The notes beneath the pieces are model-generated. The model searched no databases, was not told where the DNA came from, and saw only the letters and a program-made list of their open reading frames with translations. Positions 28,768 to 37,926 of a stretch of 64,000 bases of DNA are shown piece by piece; positions within the stretch are counted from its first letter, which is position 1, and the number at the start of each line of letters is the position of its first letter. This DNA is from Gimesia chilikensis. Lineage in GTDB: Bacteria; Planctomycetota; Planctomycetia; Planctomycetales; Planctomycetaceae. Location of the stretch: assembly GCF_007744075.1 (NCBI RefSeq), contig NZ_CP036266.1:5937748-6001747 (forward strand), read 5' to 3'. The position numbers and the translations under genes were made by a program.

Positions 28768-29361
28768 ATGATTTCACCCACCACCTACCGCAGAGTGTTA
28801 TATTCCGTCCTGGGAATTTGTCTGGCGATCTACGCCTGCACAGCCGATGCAGCCGAGACTTCCGAAAAAACCAACGAAGTCAAAGTCAACGACATCACTC
28901 TCAAAGTGCCCGCCGACTGGAAAAATGCACCACCATCTAACCGACTCCGCCTGGCTCAGTTCGAAATTCCCGCCGTCAAAGGGGACAAAGAACCTGCTGA
29001 GCTGGTGATCTCATCCTTCGGAGGAACCGGCGGTGGTATCGCAGCCAACGTCTCCCGCTGGATTGGTCAGTTCAACAGCGATGGCCGCAAAGCGAAAGTC
29101 ACTCAGGGTGAATCAGAACAAGGCAAGTATGTCTTCGTTGATATCTCGGGAACCTACAACAAATCCATCGGTCCGCCAATTCTGCGTAAAACCGAAGCTG
29201 TTCCCAACTCCCGCATGCTGGGTGTCATCCTGGCCGTCGAAGGGAAAGCGTACTACTTCCTCAAACTGACCGGTCCCGACAAAACCGTCGCGGAAGCTGC
29301 AGACGCACTCCGTACCTCATTCGGTGCCAGCGCCAAAGATGAAAAGCCATTCGAACAATAA
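28768..29361 (+). CDS. Small secreted protein of unknown function
   Basis: 197 residues with an N-terminal signal sequence (hydrophobic SVLGICLAIYACTADA, cleavage near residue 29). The mature part starts KVNDITLKVPADWKNAPPSNRLRLAQFEIPA and ends EAADALRTSFGAS, a pattern seen in planctomycete and other bacterial exported proteins whose beta-rich domain begins with a 'xVPxxWK' strand. No catalytic residues stand out. It is probably periplasmic. It is monocistronic: a terminator overlaps its 3' end. Confidence 0.75.
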   Translation: MISPTTYRRVLYSVLGICLAIYACTADAAETSEKTNEVKVNDITLKVPADWKNAPPSNRLRLAQFEIPAVKGDKEPAELVISSFGGTGGGIAANVSRWIGQFNSDGRKAKVTQGESEQGKYVFVDISGTYNKSIGPPILRKTEAVPNSRMLGVILAVEGKAYYFLKLTGPDKTVAEAADALRTSFGASAKDEKPFEQ

Positions 29362-29378
29362 CGAATGGCTGATTTTTT
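29345..29378 (+). terminator. Rho-independent terminator overlapping the stop codon
   Basis: Perfect 9-bp stem AGCCATTCG / CGAATGGCT with loop AACAATAA, then GA and six T residues. The left arm lies inside the last codons of the preceding gene. Confidence 0.9.
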
Positions 29379-29442
29379 ATTTCACCCGCGACTTAATTCG
29401 GGTTCTTAACAAACCCTCTGCCCCATTGAATTATCTGAAAAC

Positions 29443-32400
29443 ATGAAGCTCAGCCAGCGCATCCCTTCATCCTGGATCAGGGGCATTCTGCCCCTGTTGG
29501 CATTTCTATCCCTCATCTTTTTCTGCTCGCTCAGTCAGACACGTCTGATCGCAGAAGAAATTGATCCCGAAGAAGACGACTACCCGCCCGGGTTGCTGGC
29601 CACCTACAAAGCCGGCGGAAAAGAGATTCAACGGATCGATGCGGATATCGCCTTCGACTGGGGCAAACAGGCGCCACTGCCACAACTGCCAGATGGAAAC
29701 TTCACAGCTGACTGGACCAGTCTGATCCTGGTCAAGCAGCCCGGCGAGTATCAGCTCTCCGCCTACCTCGTCGGTGAAGTCAAAGTCGAAATCGACGGAA
29801 AGACCGTCCTGGAAGGCAAACGCGAAACGCCCGGCTGGGTTGTCGGTCCCAAATACGAACAGAACTTCGGCGAATTCGAACTGCAGGTCTCCTACAAAAA
29901 AACGGCTCCCGAGGCCCGCCTGCAACTGTTCTGGTCTTCGAACCTGTTTGGCCTCGAACCGATTCAGTCCAACATTCTCTACCGGGAAGCAGGCAGCCCC
30001 GAGGTCGCACAGATCTGGCGGGGACGCACACACTTCGATGCGCATCGCTGCAACCGCTGTCACCAGCGCTCAGGTCAGGCCACCAGCCCCGCTGCCCCCG
30101 ATCTGACGCACGTCACCACCGCCCTCAATCCCGAATGGCTCGTCCGCAAAATTCAAAACGACGATGCCATCGCTGCCCATGCCAAAATGCCTTTCTTCGG
30201 CTTCAACCAGCAGGAAGCCGAATCCATCGCTGCCTATCTTTATGCAAACGCGAAGAACGCGTCGTTGAAAAAGATTCCGGCTCCGAAGAAAGATAAAAAA
30301 ACAAAGAAAGCGCCCACCCGCGATGAAGAACAGCGGGCCGGCGAAATCCTGATGCATTCAGTCGGCTGTCTGGCCTGTCACACCATTGACGGCAAAGGCA
30401 ATCAGCAGCCCTTCAGTGGGGGCGACCTGAGCAGCATCGGTGACAAACGTAACGAAATCTGGCTCTTCAACTGGCTCTCCGATCCCGCGAAGCTCAACAA
30501 AGATCATCGCATGCCGGTTGTCAAACTCAGTACCGACGAACGCCGACAGCTCGCTTATGCCCTCGCGGCCCTCAAACAGGCCAAGCTGCCCACGGGCCAA
30601 AAACCGACCAGCGATAAACAGACCATCGCCGCGGGTCAGAAACTGATCGCTCAGGCCCGTTGCGCCGCCTGTCACACGATCCCCGGCATCGAAAAACCGA
30701 ACCTGCAGATTTCCGATCTCACGAAACCGGTCACCAGTTGGGACAACAGTTGCCTGGCCGAAACCCCCGATCTCAAACAGGGACGCCCCGCTTACCGCAC
30801 TATCGATCGTGACGCCGTCAAAGCGTATCTCGCCGCCAGCTATCACGCCCCCTCGCCGGAAAATGAATTCGATCGCGGTCGTTACGTTCTCGAACAGCGG
30901 AACTGCATCTACTGTCACGAACGGGACCGGCATGAAGGCATCACCCAGATCGCCGGTCAGATGGCCAAGTTCGATCCTGCGTTGGCCGGACAGAGCGAAG
31001 CCATGATTCCCCCCGCTCTGACTGCAGTCGGCGATAAACTCAAACACGAAGCCCTGGCCGAAGCGGTCAGCGGTCAACAGAAGACACTCCGCATGCCCTG
31101 GCTCCGCGTCCGCATGCCCCGTTTCGAACATACCGAGGCCGACAAACAGGCCCTGCTCGGCTACCTGGTCTCGCACGACCGTGTTCCCGACGATGGCCCC
31201 CGTCAGCCCGGCTTCATGGTCGAATCGTCAGACAAGGACCGCGCCCAACTCCTGATCGCAGGTCAGACCATTACCGGCGCCAAAGGTTTCAGCTGTATCT
31301 CCTGTCACGAACTGGGCGACTACAAACCCCGCAACGTGGCCTTGGGAACCCGCGGTTCAAACCTGCTCATGCTGGGTAAACGCATGCGGAAAGAATACTT
31401 CCTCCGCTGGGTTCACAACCCGCTGCGAATCGTCCCTGGCATGGAAATGCCCGCCCTCAAGAAGAGCGTCCCCAAAGTCCTGGGAGGCGACATCAACCGT
31501 CAGCTGGATGCCATCTGGCTTGGCCTGAATGATCCTCAATTCAAAGTGCCCACGAACCCCTCCGTCGTGGAACAGTTCTTTACTATCGCTGCCGGCGAAC
31601 CCGCGCGGATCGTCCGCGATGTCTTCACCAATCCCAAAGAGACCGGCGGCGGATACGTGCCTCGCGCCTTCGCAGTCGGCTTTGACAACGGGCATAACCT
31701 TCTGTTCGACCTCGATCAGTTCTCCCTCGTCCAGTGGACGCTCGGCGATCTGGCCCGCCAGCGCACCGAAGGCAAAAGCTGGTACTGGGACATGGCGGGC
31801 ACACCGATTGTCACCGGCTACAACCGCGGATTCGAATTCGTCCTCGCCAAAGCCGGCAAGGAACCGCTGCAGGTCGTCTACCCGCATCTCGAAAACGGCA
31901 GTACCGGCACCCTCCGCAGCTATGACTCGCAGAGCAACCGGATCACGCTCAACTATGAACTCAATTTCAAAATCGGTGACCAGATCCAGACGGTCGCCGT
32001 CACCGAAACCTTCGAGCCGCTCCGCGGTCAGGACAAGGGATCCGGCTGGCAACGGGACATTAAAGCTACGAACCTGCCCACCGGTTACGACCTTTACGTC
32101 GGTCGTCCCCGCTTCTCGAAAAGTATCGGCAGCCCGACCATCAGCGATCTCACACGCCCCGATGAGAAGTGGCTGCACATCTCCGATAATAATTCGCACG
32201 AATACATCAAAGCGACTGGCGGAAAACAGGACCGCGTTGCGCTGACACTCAACTACCTCTGCGAACTCAAGGTCGATGGCCTCGACGTCAAAATCAAACC
32301 CGAGCCCAACCAGACGCTGGAAAAAGTCACCAGCGCTCCCGGCTTCGACGGCGTACGGCTTCCCCTCGATCGGGGCATCATGCCAACCGCGATGGCCTGG

Positions 32401-33672
32401 CGCAACGATGGCACACTCATCTTCACCTCTCTCAAAGGAGACGTCTATCTCGCGAAAGACACCAACGGCGACGGTGTGGAAGATGAGATGATCCTCTTCG
32501 AAGAAGGCCTCTCCGCCCCGTTCGGCATCGTTGCGGATGGCAGCGACATTATCGTTTCACACAAACCCGAAGTCCTGCGGCTTTCCGATACCGATGGAGA
32601 CGGCCGCGCCGACAAACGAACCATCGTCGCCTCCGGCTGGGGCTTCAACGACAACTACCACGACTGGGCCTCCGGCTGCATTCGCGACAGCAAAGGCAAT
32701 CTTTACATCGGCCTGGGCAGCGATTACGCCCAGATGAAACGCCCCGACGATCAGATTCACTGGCGGGGGAAGATCCTCAAGATCACCTATAACGGCAACA
32801 TCGAAGTCCTGGGACACGCCTTCCGCTACCCCACGGGCCTCGCCATCAACTCCAAAGATGAAATCTTTATCTCAGACCAGCAGGGCGTGCAGAATACGTT
32901 TAACGAGATCAACTTCCTGATCCCCGGCAAAGCGTACGGCGTTCCCAGTCAGTCCGACCTGCGAAACAAGGAAAACCTCGAAGAAACCCGCGCCGCGATC
33001 CAGGTTCCTCACCCCTGGACCCGCAGTGTGAACGGCCTGACCTGTATTCCGAAACAGTTCCCCTACGCCAGCCTGTTCGATCAGGGACTGGGCTGCGAAT
33101 ACAACAACCGCTTCTTGATCCGCTTTACGCAACAGAAAGTCGGCGACTCCGTTCAGGGAGCCACCTACTACTTCACCCGCGCCGATGTCCCCCCCGATGA
33201 GTTTAACTTCACCGGACCGATGTCGGTCGCCGTCAGCCCCAAGGGAGATATCTACGTCGGTTCCATTCACGACAGCGGCTGGCTGGGCGGACGTAACACC
33301 GGATCGATCGTCAAGCTAACTCCGAATGGAAAACTGCCGAACGGCATTAAAGAACTCCGCGCGACTTCCGACGGCTTCGAACTCGAATTCTTCTCCCCCG
33401 TTGATGCGAAAAAAGCCGCCGATAAAGAGGCCTACACCATCGCCGGCTACACCCGCGTCTGGAGCGGCAGCTACGCCAGCCCCGACAGCGGCCGGTACAA
33501 AGTGGAAGTCGAAGGAGTCATCCTCTCCGACGATCACAAAACGGTCCGCCTCAAGGTCAACGAACTCAAAGAAAAATTCGTCTACGAAGTCAACTGCCAG
33601 CAGATCGGCACCGGAGACGAAAAACTCTTCCCGGTCACCGGACACTACTCAATGAACCGGATTCCCGAGTAA
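29443..33672 (+). CDS. Secreted multi-haem cytochrome / dehydrogenase-like beta-propeller protein (1409 aa)
   Basis: A very large exported protein. A signal peptide covers about residues 1-37. Residues about 45-185 form a PA14-like carbohydrate-binding domain (LLATYKAGG, VKVEIDGKTVLEG, LQLFWSS). Five CXXCH haem sites follow: CNRCH (about 202), CLACH (about 309), CAACH (about 407), CIYCH (about 488) and CISCH (about 617). A beta-rich segment leads to a glucose/sorbosone-dehydrogenase-like propeller from about residue 965, with calcium-type loops DTNGDGVEDE and DTDGDGRADK, and a C-terminal Ig-like domain ending HYSMNRIPE. It likely takes part in periplasmic carbohydrate oxidation with electron transfer through its haems; the substrate is unknown. 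Its last 38 bases overlap the convergent gene. Confidence 0.85.
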   Translation: MKLSQRIPSSWIRGILPLLAFLSLIFFCSLSQTRLIAEEIDPEEDDYPPGLLATYKAGGKEIQRIDADIAFDWGKQAPLPQLPDGNFTADWTSLILVKQPGEYQLSAYLVGEVKVEIDGKTVLEGKRETPGWVVGPKYEQNFGEFELQVSYKKTAPEARLQLFWSSNLFGLEPIQSNILYREAGSPEVAQIWRGRTHFDAHRCNRCHQRSGQATSPAAPDLTHVTTALNPEWLVRKIQNDDAIAAHAKMPFFGFNQQEAESIAAYLYANAKNASLKKIPAPKKDKKTKKAPTRDEEQRAGEILMHSVGCLACHTIDGKGNQQPFSGGDLSSIGDKRNEIWLFNWLSDPAKLNKDHRMPVVKLSTDERRQLAYALAALKQAKLPTGQKPTSDKQTIAAGQKLIAQARCAACHTIPGIEKPNLQISDLTKPVTSWDNSCLAETPDLKQGRPAYRTIDRDAVKAYLAASYHAPSPENEFDRGRYVLEQRNCIYCHERDRHEGITQIAGQMAKFDPALAGQSEAMIPPALTAVGDKLKHEALAEAVSGQQKTLRMPWLRVRMPRFEHTEADKQALLGYLVSHDRVPDDGPRQPGFMVESSDKDRAQLLIAGQTITGAKGFSCISCHELGDYKPRNVALGTRGSNLLMLGKRMRKEYFLRWVHNPLRIVPGMEMPALKKSVPKVLGGDINRQLDAIWLGLNDPQFKVPTNPSVVEQFFTIAAGEPARIVRDVFTNPKETGGGYVPRAFAVGFDNGHNLLFDLDQFSLVQWTLGDLARQRTEGKSWYWDMAGTPIVTGYNRGFEFVLAKAGKEPLQVVYPHLENGSTGTLRSYDSQSNRITLNYELNFKIGDQIQTVAVTETFEPLRGQDKGSGWQRDIKATNLPTGYDLYVGRPRFSKSIGSPTISDLTRPDEKWLHISDNNSHEYIKATGGKQDRVALTLNYLCELKVDGLDVKIKPEPNQTLEKVTSAPGFDGVRLPLDRGIMPTAMAWRNDGTLIFTSLKGDVYLAKDTNGDGVEDEMILFEEGLSAPFGIVADGSDIIVSHKPEVLRLSDTDGDGRADKRTIVASGWGFNDNYHDWASGCIRDSKGNLYIGLGSDYAQMKRPDDQIHWRGKILKITYNGNIEVLGHAFRYPTGLAINSKDEIFISDQQGVQNTFNEINFLIPGKAYGVPSQSDLRNKENLEETRAAIQVPHPWTRSVNGLTCIPKQFPYASLFDQGLGCEYNNRFLIRFTQQKVGDSVQGATYYFTRADVPPDEFNFTGPMSVAVSPKGDIYVGSIHDSGWLGGRNTGSIVKLTPNGKLPNGIKELRATSDGFELEFFSPVDAKKAADKEAYTIAGYTRVWSGSYASPDSGRYKVEVEGVILSDDHKTVRLKVNELKEKFVYEVNCQQIGTGDEKLFPVTGHYSMNRIPE

Positions 33673-34975
33673 TCGGGAACAGATCGGGTATGTTGATTTC
33701 CCAGACATTGGGTTGATCCGTAGAAGCAAAGAAACTTGAAGTGGCGAATTGTTTTGTGCTGAAGCCGTGAAAAGTTCCGTCAATATATTTCAGAGAACTA
33801 CTATTCTGCATTTCGAGTTGTTTCAGTAATTTGTGTTCGATCTCAAAGGCCTTAAATGGAGATATAAATACACCGCCAAAATGCTGCGTGTAGATTCCCC
33901 AATCAATATCATTAAACAACCGAACTACACCAATTTCATTTAATGAATTGATTTCCGATAATCTGGAAAGCTCACTTTTCTTAATCAGATATATGGCGGG
34001 TGGGCCATACTTTCCCTGGTTGATTCTCTCAAGTGCTCGCCAATCCAACTTCAAAGGATCAACAGCTTCAAAAAGCCCCTTTGCCGTTAGGGGACAACGA
34101 GTCATCTGGTTATTCTTTACGTCAAACAGAATTACCATTCTATCCTTAGCATCAGTCTGAGAATGTTTCACAACCCACCCGGTCTGTTCAATAATTCGAA
34201 TCGCAGCGGTGCGGTTAAAATCACAGAGCAGATAATAATCTTCCCCCTCGGGCATTTCTCGCCAGTTGACATGTAACTGCATAGCAACCTTTTCGGGCAC
34301 TCCCAACGGACAGATTATTGTTTGCTCGAAGCTCCGCCCTGGCACTGTTGTAATATTAAGCGAATCCATCTCCTCACCCCAGGGTGCTTTCAGTGTCAAA
34401 AGATAATTCCCCCAGGGCAGCTTTCCGAAATTTAATAGGCCATTTTGGTCACTGACGGCTTCGACTGTAAATATAGTGTCGTTGCCGTCCCGCTTGGATA
34501 ACGTTCCTTCAAATCCTGCAGCAGGTTGCCCCTCACTCCCCTCCTGCACCAACTGAAACTCAATCGGCTGTAGTTCTCCCGACGACTCTTCTGCTGACCG
34601 CTCCTGTGCCTGTTTGAACTGTTCCAGCATCTGCAGATTAAACGCCCGGCTTTCCTGCATCATCGACCAGGCAATCCCCACCACGGCAATACAGCAGACC
34701 GCCATTACCGCAGAAATACCCACAAGAATACGTTGAGACATAACCTTCTCCTTCATCGCTTCCAGCCAGAGCTGGCGGGCAATTTTGATTGGATCGCCGA
34801 ACTGATTTAACACACGCTGTCTGGCAATCTTTTCATCCGGATTTTTCAACAGCTCCCGATTCAAAGCACACACAAAATGGTCACTGAGTTCATCGATAAT
34901 ATCCTGCCGCAGTGACGACGGTTCGTCATCCCGTCGCGGCGGTAAATCATCAACACTGATCTCAGGCCAGGTCAC
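33635..34975 (-). CDS. PadR-linked single-pass membrane protein, paralog 4 of 4
   Basis: 446 residues from GTG at 34973-34975 (MTWPEISVDDLPPRRDDE). The first 75 residues are a helical domain resembling HAAS/permease-prefix domains found next to PadR regulators (SLRQDIIDELSDHFVCALNREL, then RQRVLNQFGDPIKIARQLWLEAMKEK). One membrane helix (ILVGISAVMAVCCIAVVGIAWSMM) follows, a linker, and an outside region starting with a transthyretin/SpaA-like fold (LLNFGKLPWGNYLLTLKAPWGEE). The C-terminus ends with PNVWEINIPDLFPIT, shared with paralogs. It is the last of four tandem copies and the most diverged. Its 3' end overlaps the convergent cytochrome gene by 38 bases. Function unknown. Confidence 0.75.
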   Translation of the reverse strand: MTWPEISVDDLPPRRDDEPSSLRQDIIDELSDHFVCALNRELLKNPDEKIARQRVLNQFGDPIKIARQLWLEAMKEKVMSQRILVGISAVMAVCCIAVVGIAWSMMQESRAFNLQMLEQFKQAQERSAEESSGELQPIEFQLVQEGSEGQPAAGFEGTLSKRDGNDTIFTVEAVSDQNGLLNFGKLPWGNYLLTLKAPWGEEMDSLNITTVPGRSFEQTIICPLGVPEKVAMQLHVNWREMPEGEDYYLLCDFNRTAAIRIIEQTGWVVKHSQTDAKDRMVILFDVKNNQMTRCPLTAKGLFEAVDPLKLDWRALERINQGKYGPPAIYLIKKSELSRLSEINSLNEIGVVRLFNDIDWGIYTQHFGGVFISPFKAFEIEHKLLKQLEMQNSSSLKYIDGTFHGFSTKQFATSSFFASTDQPNVWEINIPDLFPITRESGSLSSVR

Positions 34976-35017
34976 GTGGTTCTCACTCTCATCCGGGATT
35001 CAAATTGCAAATGATTC

Positions 35018-36385
35018 CTACAGGTTGTCTTGAATATTTTCGAGATAAGAGAATGTAATCTCCCGGGGTGGCAGATCAATCTCCCAGACATTGTCGCTTC
35101 CTTTGACAGCAGTAAACATGGTTTGTTCCTTCAACTGGATTCCATGAATATTCTCTGCTCTGCTGTTGTTGAGTGGACTATTTAAAGCATTCAGTAACCC
35201 GGTCCCCAGGCTCAACTTCTCTGAGACATTAACGAAGGCACTGTACCCCGTGCCGACGCGCAATCTGTTCTCAATTCTCATACTGGGATTGCTGAAGGGC
35301 GTCACGGCAATCACGTCAAAAGCAGGGTGCGCAGACAGCCTGGCAAGGCTTTTCAAATCGGTTTTGCGAATCAGGTAGACCACCGGCAGATGATACTCCC
35401 CCTGCTTTATCGAAATTTCCGTGTCGAACTTTAACGCCGCAGCGCTGGTATCCTGATAGTTCCCTCGAGCCCCCAGGGGACAGGCAGCCACCCGGCTCTC
35501 ACCATTGACCAGATAGACGCCCCGGGGCATCTCCTGCAGATTTTGTTCAAAGGTCCAGAAATGATTCTGAATGTTTCGCTTGCTCTTGAGCACATAGGGA
35601 ATCGGTGATTTCCCCTTCTGAGGGTACCGGAAATCACACAGCACCACCCACTCGTCGTCATTCAACCCTTCCGGCCAGTGCACCTGGAATTTCACAGGAA
35701 CCTCGCCAGGGGGACCTGCCGGGCATTTGATCGTCTGCGAATAATCGCGCCCGGGAATCGTCACAAAACTCGGCAGTATCGCCGTTTCGTCCCAGGGAGC
35801 ATGTAATTTCAAGTAATATTTACCCCACGGCAGTTTCCCAAAATCGAGTTTCCCCGAATCATCAACTGCCACATCCAGGGAAAACGATTCCGCCTTGCCG
35901 TCATCCTTTGTCAATGTGCCGCTAAAGCCAGTCGCAGGCTTTGCTGGATCACCCTGCTGCACCAGTCGAATGGCGATCCGGTTCATCCCCTCAGAACCGG
36001 AAGCAGCCGGAACAGCCTGCTGATCCAGCCGCTCCAGGAGTAACAGATTCACCCGTTCGTTCTGCTTCATCATCGACCACACCAGCCCCACCACGATGAA
36101 GCCACACAGGGCCATCACCACAGAGACTCCGGTCAGAATACGTTGTGACATGATCTTCTCCTTCATCGCTTCCAGCCAGAGTTGACGGGCCACTTTGATG
36201 GGATCGCCAAACTGCTCCAGCACGCGTCCCCGCGCCACCTGCTCGTCCGGATTTTTGAGTAACTCCCGGTTCAGGGCACACGCAAAATGGTCGCTGAGTT
36301 CATCGATGATCTCCTGACGCAATGACGACGGCTCATCGTCCCGTCGCGGCGGAAAATCCTCGATACTGATCTCAGGCCAGCCCAC
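35018..36385 (-). CDS. PadR-linked single-pass membrane protein, paralog 3 of 4
   Basis: 455 residues from GTG (MGWPEISIEDFPPRRDDE), four bases after the stop of paralog 2; AGGGGA within that gene's end is the likely ribosome binding site. The domain order is as in the siblings: helical HAAS-like domain (1-75), membrane helix near 83-105, linker, then LDFGKLPWGKYYLKLHAPWDE and a C-terminal domain with NVWEIDLPP. The C-terminal half is clearly different from the other copies (for example it lacks the HGMFISPFEKF-type segment). The cytosolic domain is predicted inside and the beta domain outside. No enzyme motif is present. Function unknown. Confidence 0.78.
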   Translation of the reverse strand: MGWPEISIEDFPPRRDDEPSSLRQEIIDELSDHFACALNRELLKNPDEQVARGRVLEQFGDPIKVARQLWLEAMKEKIMSQRILTGVSVVMALCGFIVVGLVWSMMKQNERVNLLLLERLDQQAVPAASGSEGMNRIAIRLVQQGDPAKPATGFSGTLTKDDGKAESFSLDVAVDDSGKLDFGKLPWGKYYLKLHAPWDETAILPSFVTIPGRDYSQTIKCPAGPPGEVPVKFQVHWPEGLNDDEWVVLCDFRYPQKGKSPIPYVLKSKRNIQNHFWTFEQNLQEMPRGVYLVNGESRVAACPLGARGNYQDTSAAALKFDTEISIKQGEYHLPVVYLIRKTDLKSLARLSAHPAFDVIAVTPFSNPSMRIENRLRVGTGYSAFVNVSEKLSLGTGLLNALNSPLNNSRAENIHGIQLKEQTMFTAVKGSDNVWEIDLPPREITFSYLENIQDNL

Positions 36386-36389
36386 TGTT

Positions 36390-37883
36390 TCATTCCCCTG
36401 AACGTTGACTTGAATCGACCGCGGAACTGGCCTCCGCCTGTAAAGTTGTTTTCGTTAAGCCGGATTCCGCCGTGATCGGAAACAGGTCAGGCACGTTAAT
36501 CTCCCAGACATTCGGCCCTTGAGGCGTAGCAGTATATCCCCCCAGCGACCAGTTTCCTGAAAAGGCATTTAACTTCCCTGCCAGTAAGATGTAATCCATT
36601 TTCATTTTTTTCATAAACTTGGGAGCCACTTTGAATTTTTCAAAGGGAGAGATAAACATCCCATGGCTGGGAGTACCAGTCACTCTCAACAATTCCCCGC
36701 CGTTCTGGTTAGGAGTGAGTGTTATGAAGACCTTAATCGAATTCAGTTTTGATAGCGTTGCCAGGTCGCCTTTCCGAAGCAGGTAGCTGCAGGGAGGAGC
36801 GATATACTCCCCCTGCAACGCTTCGACAGTCGGCTGCCAGACCAGTTTGTCAAAATCTATATCGACAAATCCACCACCTTCTCCTACGGGGCAAAGAGTG
36901 GCCCGTTGATTCTGCACATCGATCAGGTACACGCTTCTCGCTGCTGCCTGGGTCATATTATGTCGATACGACCAGCGACTGCCCTGTATGCGACGATAGG
37001 TAGACAGTGAATAACGCCTGGTACCGGAACGATGGTAAGAACTTGCTGAGCGGAAATCGCACAGCATAAACTCCGCTTCATCTGACGCCTGTTCTGGCCA
37101 GTTGACCTGGAGCCGCAACGATGCGGTTTCAGGAGCGTCCGCAGGACAGTAAATCGTCTGCTCATACTTTCGCCCGGGAATCGTCGTTAGAATTCCCGAA
37201 CTATATTCTTCCCTCCAGGGCGTGCTTAATTTCAGCTCGTATTTTCCCCAGGGGAGCTTCCCGAATTTCAGTTGCCCCTCTGCGTTACTCTCCGCCTTGA
37301 CCTTGAAGACTTCCCTACTCCCCTGGTCATCCAGTTTCGACAGCTCACCCGAAAAGCCGACCGCCGGCTTTCCCCCTTCCTGTTCCTGAATCAGTTCAAA
37401 GGTAATCGGATTCATCTCCTGAGAACTGGATTCACTCTGGGCCGCCTGCTCTGCTTTCAGTTGCTCCAGTTGCGTTAGTATCTGCTGCGTTCCTGCGTCC
37501 CGGGGCTGCTCCTCCATGGCTGCCAGCCGTTCCAGCAGTTTCAGGTTCACCCGTTCGCTCTGTTTCATCATCGACCAGGCAATCCCCACCACGGCCAGAC
37601 AGCAGACCGCCATCACAGCTGAGAGTCCAGTCATAATACGTTGTGACATGATTTTCTCCTTCATCGCTTCCAGCCAGAGCTGGCGGGCCACTTTGATCGG
37701 ATCCCCAAACTGTTCCAGTACGCGTCCCCGCGCCAGTTGCTCGTCCGGATTCTTGTGCAGTTCCCGATTCAGGGCACACGCAAAATGATCGCTGAGTTCA
37801 TCAATAATCTCCTGTCGCAATGACGACGGCTCGTCGTCCCGACGCGGCGGAAAATCGTCAATACTGAGCTCAGGCCAGCCCAC
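36390..37883 (-). CDS. PadR-linked single-pass membrane protein, paralog 2 of 4
   Basis: 497 residues. Two GTG codons two codons apart could start it; I choose 37883 (MGWPELSIDDFPP) because AGGAG lies five bases upstream and because all siblings have Trp at position 3. After the HAAS-like domain and membrane helix there is an expanded Gln/Glu/Leu-rich linker of about 50 residues (TQQILTQLEQLKAEQ), likely coiled coil, then LKFGKLPWGKYELKLSTPW and the C-terminal region with HGMFISPFEKFKVAPKF and PNVWEINVPDLFPIT, closest to paralog 4. It sits 43 bases after paralog 1 and 4 before paralog 3. Confidence 0.78.
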   Translation of the reverse strand: MGWPELSIDDFPPRRDDEPSSLRQEIIDELSDHFACALNRELHKNPDEQLARGRVLEQFGDPIKVARQLWLEAMKEKIMSQRIMTGLSAVMAVCCLAVVGIAWSMMKQSERVNLKLLERLAAMEEQPRDAGTQQILTQLEQLKAEQAAQSESSSQEMNPITFELIQEQEGGKPAVGFSGELSKLDDQGSREVFKVKAESNAEGQLKFGKLPWGKYELKLSTPWREEYSSGILTTIPGRKYEQTIYCPADAPETASLRLQVNWPEQASDEAEFMLCDFRSASSYHRSGTRRYSLSTYRRIQGSRWSYRHNMTQAAARSVYLIDVQNQRATLCPVGEGGGFVDIDFDKLVWQPTVEALQGEYIAPPCSYLLRKGDLATLSKLNSIKVFITLTPNQNGGELLRVTGTPSHGMFISPFEKFKVAPKFMKKMKMDYILLAGKLNAFSGNWSLGGYTATPQGPNVWEINVPDLFPITAESGLTKTTLQAEASSAVDSSQRSGE

Positions 37884-37926
37884 ATTCACTCCTCATTCTT
37901 CGTTACATCAGTTCGCTTCATAACCA

